In this document: in pieces, positions 41,983-50,185 of the stretch
How positions within the stretch are numbered: position 1 is the first letter of the stretch
Layout of the letters: every line of letters begins with the position of its first letter
Assembly: GCA_033977485.1 (NCBI GenBank)
Contig: CM066984.1
Location: 48,255,100-48,319,099 of the forward strand
Origin: Hydrangea macrophylla
Lineage: Eukaryota; Streptophyta; Magnoliopsida; Cornales; Hydrangeaceae
DNA length: 64,000 bases
Direction of reading: 5' to 3'
The notes under the pieces: generated by a model
The model's input: the letters and a program-made list of their open reading frames with translations, nothing else
Database searches by the model: none
What the model was told of the DNA's origin: nothing
Translations under genes and position numbers: made by a program

Positions 41983-42932
41983 TTAGGCTCCAAATCAGGT
42001 CTGATTTATCCATTTTATTTCGTGTTCTTGTGTCTGTTTCTCATTTTTTTTTCTGTTCTGTTATTTTCGTGATCTTGTTTCATCTCATCTTTCTGTTCAA
42101 TTCGTGTTCTATTCTTTTCGTGTTCATGTTCGTGTTCTTGATTACGATATGGAATTTCGTGTTTAGGGTTGCGAATCTGATCTGCAATTTTTTTTCTCTT
42201 GCTACTTCGTGTTCGTTCATCCTCGTGATTTAGGGTTATTTTGGTGCTTCACGAACGTGAACTGTGAAGTCTCCCTGATTATTCAAAAAAAAAAAAAAAC
42301 AAAAGAAAAGAAAAGAAAAGAGGAAAAAAAAAGAAAGGGAAGAGAAGAGATCGGGTCCGAAAAAAAAAAAAAGACCAAAACTCGTCTTAAATATTTTTGT
42401 TCGTTTTGCATTGTCCATGGTCTAAGGAGTCCGAAACTGATCTTACTCCATAGTGTGAAAATTTTTCCGAAAAAATTTGGTTTTTGTGCTGTTCGAAAAC
42501 TATCTTCTGTGATCGCTATTTCCTGGGATAAACTTTGTTTCCATCTTCAATTGGCTCATATTCAGAAATATATATATATATATATTCATGATTTTTTTCT
42601 TTTATTCCTCTCGAAATCTGATTTCTTGTTTCGTTTGCCCTCGTCGTATATTTTCTTGAGATCCGTGTCATTTTTTTTTCTATTACTTCCTTGTTTCTTG
42701 AATCTATTGCTGGCTGGGATAAAACAAGGTTGTGTCTTGATTTAGTTCAATTAGTTCTTGAAAGAACTTAAAAGGGAAAACAATTGAGGTAAAATGCAAG
42801 AGTGTGTGAGACTAATTTCGGAAAAAAGCCAATCAGAGTGAAACACGAGTGGAGTGACAATTTTTGAGCGTAAACACGTAAGGGAGTGTGTAAGGTTTTA
42901 CCACTAATATTCTTGTTTTGCAGCACATTAAA
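41983..42932 (+). other. Gy2 untranslated leader
   Basis: About 950 bp without a convincing gene. It holds an AAAAG-rich purine tract (about 42283-42375), a (TA)n run (about 42568-42588) and T-rich stretches. A TTCTTGTTTTGCAG just before gag looks like a splice acceptor, but no matching donor can be assigned. Confidence 0.5.
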
Positions 42933-44754
42933 ATGGGTGACTCAACACCTAGCGGGGAGGTAGATAATACAACCTTTATGTTGCAGGCCATGCAACGACA
43001 GTTTGAACGGTTAAATTTGGTGTTGGGGGAGGTAAGGGATAGGATGGATCAACAAGATGTAGTGATTCAAAATCTGCAAGGTGGGCGTGATGGGAGGAGA
43101 CGTGAGCCTAGAGTTGAAAATGAGTATGAGATCGAAGAAGATGAAGAGGATGAGGAAGACGTAGTATCTGATGTTGGTAGGGGAGGAATGGGTAGACCTA
43201 GAGGAGGTAGGCGTGGAAGAGGACCTAGGGGGATGGAATTTCTTCTTCGATACCACTTTATGCATCTAATTCATTCCAGGCCAGGATTGGGTCATTATAA
43301 CCACTTGATCGACAGAATCCAAGGGGTCGAGATGGGGTAGATAGGAACCTTGGGAGCATCAAAATGAAAATACCATCTTTCCAAGGGAGGAATGACCCTG
43401 AAGTGTATTTAGAGTGGGAGAAGAAAATAGAGCTGATTTTTTATTGTCACAATTACTCAGAGGAGAAGAAGGTGAAGCTAGCGGTAATTGAGTTCACTGA
43501 TTATGCAATTATTTGGTGGGATCAATTGGTAACCAATAAAAGGAGGAATCATGAGAGACCTGTAGAAACATGGGGTGAGTTGAAAGCTCTCATGAGGAGG
43601 AGATTTATACCTAGCCACTACTACAGAGACCTCTTCCAAAAATTACAAAACCTTTCGCAAGGGTCCAGAAGTGTGGAGGAATACCATAAGGAGATGGAGG
43701 TGGCTATGATCCGGGCTAATGTAGAAGAGGATCGGGAGGCTACAATGGCCAGGTTTCTAAGTGGTTTGAATAGGGACGTCGCTAATGTAGTTGAGTTGCA
43801 GCATTATGTGGAGATAGAAGACATGGTTCACATGGCTATGAAAGTGGAGAGGCAGTTAAAGAGAAAGGGGCAGCAAGGTATACTTCAGTTTCTAGCACTC
43901 CTTGGAAATCGAAGTGGGATAGAAGTGACCGAGCTGAAGTAAAGGGGAAGACCGACCCACCTAAAGGAAAAGATGAGGGGACTAGCAAGAACAAACTCAA
44001 GGCAGATTTTCAACCTCCAAGGAACAAAGACATTAAATGTTTTAAATGTTTGGGGACTGGGCACATCGCATCTCAATGTCCTAACAAGCGAGTGATGGTT
44101 ATGCTAGACAATGGGGAGGTGATGACTGAGAGTGAGGATGAAAATGATGGCTTGCCAGATGCTAGTGATGATGATGGAGTGGAATACCCCGTAGAAGGTG
44201 AGTCTCTTGTTGCTAGACGTGCTCTCAATACGCAAGTTAAGGTAGATGAAATGGAGCAGCAGAGAGAGAACATATTTCATACTAGATGTTATGTAAATAA
44301 CAAGGTGTGTAGTATGATTATAGATGGGGGAAGTTGTACCAATGTAGCTAGTACCACCCTAGTTGAGAAGTTAAGCTTACCTTTACAAAAGCATCCTAGG
44401 CCCTACAAGTTACAATGGTTGAATGATTGTGGGGAGGTAAAGGTCAATAAGCAGGTTTGGGTGACTTTTACCATTGGGAGATATAGTGATGAGTTGCTTT
44501 GTGATGTAGTTCCTATGCATGCTGGCCACATTTTGTTGGGAAGGCCGTGGCAGTTTGATAGAAGGGTGAACCATGATGGGTTTAAGAATATATACAGCTT
44601 TGTGAAGGATGGAAAAGCAATCAAACTTGCTCCCTTAACCCCTAAACAGGTCTATGAAGACCAAATGAAGTTGAAAAGTGAGATTGGGCAAAAGAGAAAG
44701 AGTGAGGCTGAAAAGAAAAATGAGAGTGAGGGTGAAACTTCAAGAAAAAGAGAG
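42933..44754 (+). pseudogene. Gy2 gag-protease (frameshifted)
   Basis: The ATG at 42933 opens MGDSTPSGEVDN. A coiled-coil-like stretch and an Arg/Gly-rich region follow. The frame shifts near 43250-43340 into the capsid region (KIPSFQGRNDPEVYLEWEKK; open 43364-43942) and again near 43900 into the nucleocapsid and protease frame. The knuckle CFKCLGTGHIASQC lies at about 44037-44080, and the protease active site IIDGGSCTNVAS near 44320, the form usual in Reina-like elements. The frame then runs without a stop into half-LINE J. Confidence 0.85.
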
Positions 44755-45122
44755 AGTGAAAAAAAAATAGAGAGGTGGGTGGTGGTTCCGAGTGCTAGTG
44801 CTAAGAAAAGGAAGGAAAAGCTCTTCCCTTTTCCTAGCAATGTAAGAAAATTGAACATCCAAGCTAAGAGAGTTATTAAGTTGTCTACTCCTACTGACTT
44901 TCAGGAGGGGGATGAAGACCCATTAGTCCAGTGGGCTTTTAATTGTGTTAGTAGTGACGAGGAGGAGTCTTTTCAAGCAGATGAAGAAAGTTCGGATGAG
45001 GTAGTCTTTTCTACTTTGGCTCTTGATCAAGGTGTGAAAGCTACAAATGCATCTGGCGCTACTGTTAAGTCCTTGGATGATCTCTCTGTGGGTATTGTGG
45101 TACCTGTGGAAGCTAATGAGGG
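44755..45122 (+). pseudogene. Half-LINE J ORF1, N-terminal segment
   Basis: No ATG is visible near the junction; the frame is open from Gy2. A Lys/Arg patch (SAKKRKEKL) is followed by an acidic segment (SSDEEESFQADEESSDEVVF) and a Val-rich stretch. The sequence breaks at VEANEG where K is inserted and resumes at 45908 with NEGFSDEELVQ. Assigning this part to J and not to Gy2 rests on frame continuity across K and on the position of the weak TSD. Confidence 0.6.
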
Positions 45123-45717
45123 GACTGGTAATTCTATTAGAACAAAGATCAATTTGGAATATCAATGGACCCCCGTTCGATGCAAAAAGTGTTCCCAGTT
45201 TGGTCATGACTGTTCTCGGACTGCGTATCCAGGTCTGAGCCATCCAGATCGCCATCCTCTCAAGAGGAACGGTAAGGAAAAGGGGACCTGGCAAGTTGTT
45301 TCAGGCAAAGATAGAGGAAAAAAGACTGATGTTGACCACACTGCTTATGGTAATAATAGCACGAATGGCTCGGATACCCCTCTACCGAGGGGTAATCGAT
45401 TTCATGCCCTTTCTCAGCTTCTGGAATGCCCTGACCCTACTCCTGTCAAAGTTGATACCACTGTTTCTCCCTCCGCCCGGACGTCTTGTCCCGAAGCTTG
45501 CTCTTCTTTCCTTGCAGATGTTCCTCAAGGTGAGACCAGAGAGGAAACCACCTTCCCTTGTAGTGTGGATGACATTGATGAATGTGTTAGTGATTTTGGC
45601 CAAGCTAGTGAGGCCGAGACCCCTTCAGGGGGTAGTCCCCTTTCCAACAGACAGAAAAAGAAGGAAGCTAAGATGAAATTCAGCGGGAGCCGTCCCAAGG
45701 GACGACATCGATCCTGA
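45123..45717 (+). pseudogene. Half-LINE K ORF1, C-terminal fragment fused to upstream frames
   Basis: The fragment is in frame with J's N-terminal segment and, further upstream, with the Gy2 protease frame, so one 555-codon frame runs 44050-45717 across three elements. It contains the zinc knuckle, a KGTWQVVSGKDRGKK block and the C-terminal KFSGSRPKGRHRS. Confidence 0.8.
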
Positions 45718-45907
45718 GGAGGCCCAGTTCTTTGGGTAGTTGGGATGTTTCTTGTTTTGGTACATCCCATGTTGCTATGTTTGTTTGCTTGTTGATTTCC
45801 TTTTCAAATGTTTGGTGTAGCTCTCGTAGCATGATGTTTGCGCTTATTGTAATATCCTAGGGTATGGCCCTTTTTTTGGAATCGATTTACCCTTTTTCCG
45901 AAAAAAA
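45123..45907 (+). mobile_element. Half-LINE K: 5'-truncated ORF1-only LINE inside J
   Basis: The 8-bp TSD AATGAGGG (45115-45122 and 45908-45915) flanks it; the first A bases on the right may also be poly(A). It holds the last ~198 codons of ORF1 (knuckle CKKCSQFGHDC at 45181-45213, stop at 45715-45717) and the same 3' UTR type as J, from GAGGAGGCCC through CCTAGGGTATGGCCC to TTTTTCCG and nine A. Overall it is very similar to J 48010-48800. Confidence 0.85.
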
Positions 45908-48607
45908 AATGAGGGTTTCTCTGATGAAGAACTTGTCCAATCCTTTGCTTCTGTTCGAGACTCATGTGATCGAGCTAAGGCTAGGAGATGCTATGATGGT
46001 AAGGAAAAGCTGAATGAAAGTGAAGTCAAATCCACAGGAGGAGGGTCAAATCCTGGGGTTCCTGATATTTCAAGTTTGGAGAACCACTTTTCTCAGTCTG
46101 TGTCCTATGAAGAGAGATTTCATTCCCTCGATGTGGACAATCTAAAGCTTTCTTCCATTTCGGCAAAGAATCATGAACTACAAACAAAGATTGCTTGTCT
46201 TAAAGGCCGAATGGAAGCAACACTAAGTGAGAATAATGTCCAAAATTCCAAAGCTCTTATGCATTCTTCGGTTACATCTCATGAGCCTACTGTTGACAGG
46301 ATTGGTGTTCATACTAAGCAAGTGAATGTTGATACAGACTCTTGTTTTAATCCAACTGTTGATAATTTCATTTGCCCCAAGGAGTTTGCTGTGCATGAAG
46401 TGGTCCCCAGCTCCTTTATTGATCCTAAATCAGACGCTTTCACGCTTTCCCAGCTGGGTGTTGCTTGTGAACCCCACGCTCCTATACATACAAGTGATAC
46501 GTATATATCCTCCAGTTCAAATGGTCAAAGTTTGGGTCCAGATTCTTTGCAACAATCTTTAAAGCCGAAAATTAAGGGTAAAGCTAGCGGAGCTCACATG
46601 GGCGCAGGTTGCCTTGATAACTATGAGAGCTCTACCTTAATGAGAGAGAAAGCTTGTGATGTCTTGCAGCCACCTAAGCCACCTAATCTTCAAAAAACAG
46701 TCAACTCTCTCGTGGGCATTGAACAGGTGCGCATTGAAGGTGGTGGGGCCCAGGCGTCACATTGTGGCACTTCTAATGTGAGCCGCGGCTTGGCTTCACA
46801 AGTTTATATAATTGGTGGGACCCGAAATGACTTTAAATTGGTTGGGTCTTGTCCAAATGTTGCTGATATAAAAGTGGTAGGTAAGGGGGTGAGCCATGAT
46901 GGGTGTTCTCACGTGAACCCTGGCGGGGCCCTCGCTCTGGCCAACACGCAAGGTCCTGAGTTTGCTGCCCGAGAAGCTTTTTGCCCTCCAAATGGTTCCT
47001 GTTTTGTCAATGCCTCTTGTCCTTCTTATGATCTGCCTAGTGTTAATCACATACAAGGAAGTGATGAGATTAAAGATCCGTTTGGTCAATTCTCGGATGT
47101 GGGCCCTGTGGCCTGCGCAAATCCTGTTCACCCATATGGTCATGTGCTTGCTGCTACTCAAGACAAAACTTCTCCCTTTGATGTCAATTCGGCATTTAAT
47201 GCCTCTTGCCTCAGTCATATTAACGGTCTTATTGAGAATGAGCTATGCACTGTAAAGCCTATAAATCCGGACAAAGCAGCACTTAATCACATGGAGGTTA
47301 CGCAAGGTCAGGTGCACAATGTAGCTGGTGGGGCCCAACGTAAATCATGGGCTGGGTTATTCAAATCTGAGGGTCAGAATGGCAGTTTGGCCCAAACTGA
47401 GCTGGGCTCAGAGGTGGAAATTGATTACAGAACCACAGTATGTAGCAAGGATTTTAATTTGGAGTTTGTAGACCATGGAGGGATCGAAGATAATCTTGTC
47501 CTTAAAATTCCAAAGGAATTAACTGTAGCTGGGAAAGACGAATGGACTGCTACCTTGGTTGGCCGTTTTCTTGGCAGGAAGCTTCCATTTTCCCTAGTCA
47601 CTAATGTTACTGATCGACTATGGGCTAATGAGGGACTTATTGATACGTTGGCCACTGATTCTGGATGTTATTTTTTTTCATTCTCTAGTACGGAAGCTAG
47701 GGATGCAATTTTAGAAGGAGGACCATGGTTTGTGGCAGGTCAACCTCTCCTTCTTCGGCCGTGGAAGCCACATTTCTCCTTTGAAAACGAGGAGGTTCAC
47801 TCCATCCCAATCTGGGTAAACTTCTATGGTATACCGCTTGAATATTGGAATCCGAAGGGACTCAGTTTTATCTCTAGTTTCATTGGGAAACCAATTCGAG
47901 TTGATCGCATAACTGCAAGTAGACGGCGTATAACCTATGCTCGTGTTTGCATTGAAGTTTCTGCAGATTTTGAATTCTTCAATGAATTCCACATTGAAGC
48001 AGAAGATGAGGAGACTGGCAATACTATTAGAACAAAAATCAATTTGGAATATCAATGGACCCCAGTTCGGTGCAGAAAATGCTCCCAGTTTGGTCATGAT
48101 TGTTCTCGGACTGCGTCTCCAGGTCTGAGCCATCCAGATCGCCACCCTCTTAAGAAGAACGGTAAGGATAAGGGGACCTGGCAAGTTGTTTCAGGCAAAG
48201 ATAGAGGAAAAAAGACTGTTGCTGACCACACTTCTGACCGTCCTAAAAGCACGAATGGCTCGGATACTCCCCTAGCGAAGGGTAACCGATTTGATGCCCT
48301 TTCTCAGCTTTTGGAAGATCATGACCCTAATCCTGTCAAAGTTGATACCATTGTTTCTCCATCCGCCCGGACATCTTGTCCCGAAGCTAGATCTTCCTAC
48401 CATACAGATGTTCCGCGAGGTGAGACCAGAGAGGAAACCACCTCCCCCTTTAGTGTGGATGACATTGATGACTGTGTTAGTGATTTAGGCCAAGCTAGTG
48501 AGGTCGGGACCCCTACAAGGGGTAGTCCCCTATCCAACAGACAAAAAAAGAAGGAAGCTAAGATGAAATTCAGCGGGAGCCGACCGAAGGGACGACAACG
48601 ATCCTGA
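45908..48607 (+). CDS. Half-LINE J ORF1, main part: DUF4283 and zinc-knuckle protein, open
   Basis: About 900 codons without a stop or visible frameshift, unlike nearly every other ORF1 here. No ATG lies at the left edge because the N-terminus is before copy K; TTG at 46076 is not a start. A coiled-coil-like segment (about 46130-46240) and a long Ser/His/Pro-rich linker lead to the DUF4283-type domain (about 47410-47990; AILEGGPWFVAGQPLLLRPW) and the knuckle CRKCSQFGHDC (48070-48102). The C-terminus is basic (KMKFSGSRPKGRQRS). Presumed role: RNA binding and packaging, with RT supplied by autonomous LINEs. Confidence 0.8.
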   Translation, partial: NEGFSDEELVQSFASVRDSCDRAKARRCYDGKEKLNESEVKSTGGGSNPGVPDISSLENHFSQSVSYEERFHSLDVDNLKLSSISAKNHELQTKIACLKGRMEATLSENNVQNSKALMHSSVTSHEPTVDRIGVHTKQVNVDTDSCFNPTVDNFICPKEFAVHEVVPSSFIDPKSDAFTLSQLGVACEPHAPIHTSDTYISSSSNGQSLGPDSLQQSLKPKIKGKASGAHMGAGCLDNYESSTLMREKACDVLQPPKPPNLQKTVNSLVGIEQVRIEGGGAQASHCGTSNVSRGLASQVYIIGGTRNDFKLVGSCPNVADIKVVGKGVSHDGCSHVNPGGALALANTQGPEFAAREAFCPPNGSCFVNASCPSYDLPSVNHIQGSDEIKDPFGQFSDVGPVACANPVHPYGHVLAATQDKTSPFDVNSAFNASCLSHINGLIENELCTVKPINPDKAALNHMEVTQGQVHNVAGGAQRKSWAGLFKSEGQNGSLAQTELGSEVEIDYRTTVCSKDFNLEFVDHGGIEDNLVLKIPKELTVAGKDEWTATLVGRFLGRKLPFSLVTNVTDRLWANEGLIDTLATDSGCYFFSFSSTEARDAILEGGPWFVAGQPLLLRPWKPHFSFENEEVHSIPIWVNFYGIPLEYWNPKGLSFISSFIGKPIRVDRITASRRRITYARVCIEVSADFEFFNEFHIEAEDEETGNTIRTKINLEYQWTPVRCRKCSQFGHDCSRTASPGLSHPDRHPLKKNGKDKGTWQVVSGKDRGKKTVADHTSDRPKSTNGSDTPLAKGNRFDALSQLLEDHDPNPVKVDTIVSPSARTSCPEARSSYHTDVPRGETREETTSPFSVDDIDDCVSDLGQASEVGTPTRGSPLSNRQKKKEAKMKFSGSRPKGRQRS

Positions 48608-48810
48608 GGAGGCCCTTGTGTTGGGTTGTTGGGATGTCTCATTTGTTTGGTACATTCCATGTTGCTATGTTTGTTTGCTTGTTGCACTTCGTTTCATTTG
48701 TTTGGTCTGGCTCTCGTAGCATGATATTTGCGCTTATTGTAATATCCTAGGGTATGGCCCTTTTTTGGAATCGATTAACCCTTTTTTCCGAAAAAAAAAA
48801 AGAAAGAGAG

Positions 48811-48975
48811 TCTGCAAAGAGAAAAGAAAAGACAAAATTGAGTTTTTATGCAAAACAGAGTGAGGTTAAGAGGGCATTTTTTGCAAATCAGCCTATGATT
48901 CTTCTTGTTTACAAAGAATCTTATCCCAAACCAGAGTGAGGTTAAGAGGGCATTCCGTTGACTTGAAATAAACCT
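48811..48975 (+). pseudogene. Gy2 linker before RT
   Basis: Gy2 resumes with SEVKRAFFANQPMILLVYKES (about 48861-48925), the block between protease and RT in Reina-like elements. A 23-bp string CAGAGTGAGGTTAAGAGGGCATT at 48856-48878 recurs at 48932-48954 and introduces a stop, followed by ~20 bp of unassigned sequence before LINE-M. Confidence 0.7.
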
Positions 48976-48983
48976 AAAAAATG

Positions 48984-49015
48984 TCTAGAGAGAGAAAGTC
49001 TACCTTCTCTCTAGA
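48984..49015 (+). other. 5' leader stem-loop of LINE-M
   Basis: A 10-bp inverted repeat TCTAGAGAGA / TCTCTCTAGA encloses a 12-nt loop whose sequence (GAAAGTCTACCT) differs from the LINE-B/LINE-H loop. It lies 23 nt before the ORF1 ATG. Confidence 0.65.
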
Positions 49016-49550
49016 ATTCTGATCCTTTTCATTTCTATATGGAAAAACATAAGGCCATTAGAGTTATTACTACTGCAAATCATCTCAATTCTTTGGCAAT
49101 CAATGCATCCACTCATCCATCTACTGATGTTAATGCTATGCTACCTTATTGTTCTGAGGGTCCTGAGTTATCTAATGCTATTTCATCCATGATGTTTGCC
49201 GATCAAGTTCAATATACTACTCCAGCTTCCAATGTCAAAGAGGGTCTGACCTTACAGATTCTTACTACACAACCTACTAAGTTTCTAAATGCTGCTCCAG
49301 ATTCAATATCCTTCAATGCTGTTGGGATTGCTTTGAAGGAGGTTGAATCTATAGTAGCTACTGATAGTGCTGATGGAAAGGTTAACTTTAACTTTGTTCC
49401 AAGTTTAGAGAGTGAGGAAGATGAGGAAACTGTGCCATTGGATCATCCACTCAAGGTGGGTTACGAAGCCTCTCTTAGGGTTAATTCCAAGCTGGTGGAT
49501 GAAAACACAAAGCTCCGTACCCTACTTTCTGAGATGAGTGAGAGGCATTG

Positions 49551-50185
49551 TGATACGAACCCCGCCAATAATGTGACGAAACCCGTAACACGATTAATGT
49601 CTCGGACCGTTCTACTGTCAGATTCAATGGAAACCGCGACCCAACACCTATAACAGATGCGAACCTTGGTATAAAGGATGAAGACGCCACAATCAAGGAT
49701 GGAAAACTCGATTGATAAGTCCAGGTATGAACGCCACAGAGTAAATCTGATAAGTTCGAATAGTTCTTCAAAGAACCAAAGAGAAAACTCTCACAATATT
49801 ATTAATGATCAAAAACTCCATATTACAAACCCTAAAACTGTTTAAATAGCTGAGGCTTAAAGTTGGGCCCTTTTAAGCCTACGAAATATTATGGTCCAAT
49901 ATAATTCATCCCAAAACTAAAATAAAAGGAAACTAATGAATATAAAAAATCCCTAAGTTGGCATGCAAGCCTATAATTTATTCTAGAGCTTGAATCATGG
50001 ACACCCAGCCTTGTGGATCACTAGTATCCTCCTTTGGGCCACTCAGATTAGTCTCAACCCAAATTTGTTGAACCAGCCTATTGAGATTTTCCTTGAACCG
50101 CTTTGCTCGCGCCCTTGTAACTGGACCAATTGGCACGTGGTTCGGGTCCACATTCCACCTTGTGCTAGCCGCCATGTTCTCATCA
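49551..50185 (-). mobile_element. Solo LTR of a gypsy element
   Basis: A 635-bp sequence running TG...CA (minus strand TGATGAGAACATGG... GGTTCGTATCA) is flanked by the 5-bp TSD CATTG (49546-49550 and 50186-50190). It has no internal region or second LTR, so it arose by LTR-LTR recombination. The family differs from T1 and Gy2. Confidence 0.85.
49978..50175 (-). CDS. 65-codon ORF inside the solo LTR
   Basis: It starts MAASTRWN and contains VPIGPVTRARAKRFKENLN, a motif I know from the C-terminal end of some plant Ty3/gypsy polyproteins that overlaps the 3' LTR. It is probably the coding overlap of the parent element's ORF and not a separate gene. It lies only ~10 bp from the LTR 5' end. Confidence 0.4.
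   Translation of the reverse strand: MAASTRWNVDPNHVPIGPVTRARAKRFKENLNRLVQQIWVETNLSGPKEDTSDPQGWVSMIQALE

Larger units (their letters stand above)
44755..48802 (+). mobile_element. Half-LINE J: ORF1-only LINE, split by copy K
   Basis: The insertion lies in Gy2 between protease and RT. A weak 8-bp duplication AAAGAGAG (44747-44754 and 48803-48810) is low-complexity. ORF1 occupies about 44770-45122 and 45908-48607. The stop is followed at once by a LINE 3' UTR of ~190 bp with CCTAGGGTATGGCCC, TTTTTTCCG and poly(A). There is no ORF2, nor any trace of endonuclease or RT. Copy K has the same ORF1-to-tail junction, so this is a family structure and not damage to one copy. The 5' end is probably truncated. 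Confidence 0.8.

Noticed and set aside
42209..42745. 178-codon frame in the Gy2 leader
   Set aside because: It is a Lys-rich translation of an AAAAG tract and T-rich sequence between the primer-binding site and gag, where no protein is expected.
42880..42932. Possible intron in the Gy2 leader ending TTGTTTTGCAG before gag
   Set aside because: The acceptor-like string alone is weak and no donor or branch site can be chosen from one copy.
46076..48607. Start of the half-LINE J protein at 46076
   Set aside because: The codon there is TTG and the frame is open for another ~56 codons up to the K poly(A). The true start lies before copy K or was lost by 5' truncation.
44755..48802. Half-LINE J as a gypsy env-like or extra Gy2 ORF
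   Set aside because: It has its own LINE 3' tail and poly(A), DUF4283 and knuckle homology to LINE ORF1, and Gy2 coding resumes right after it.
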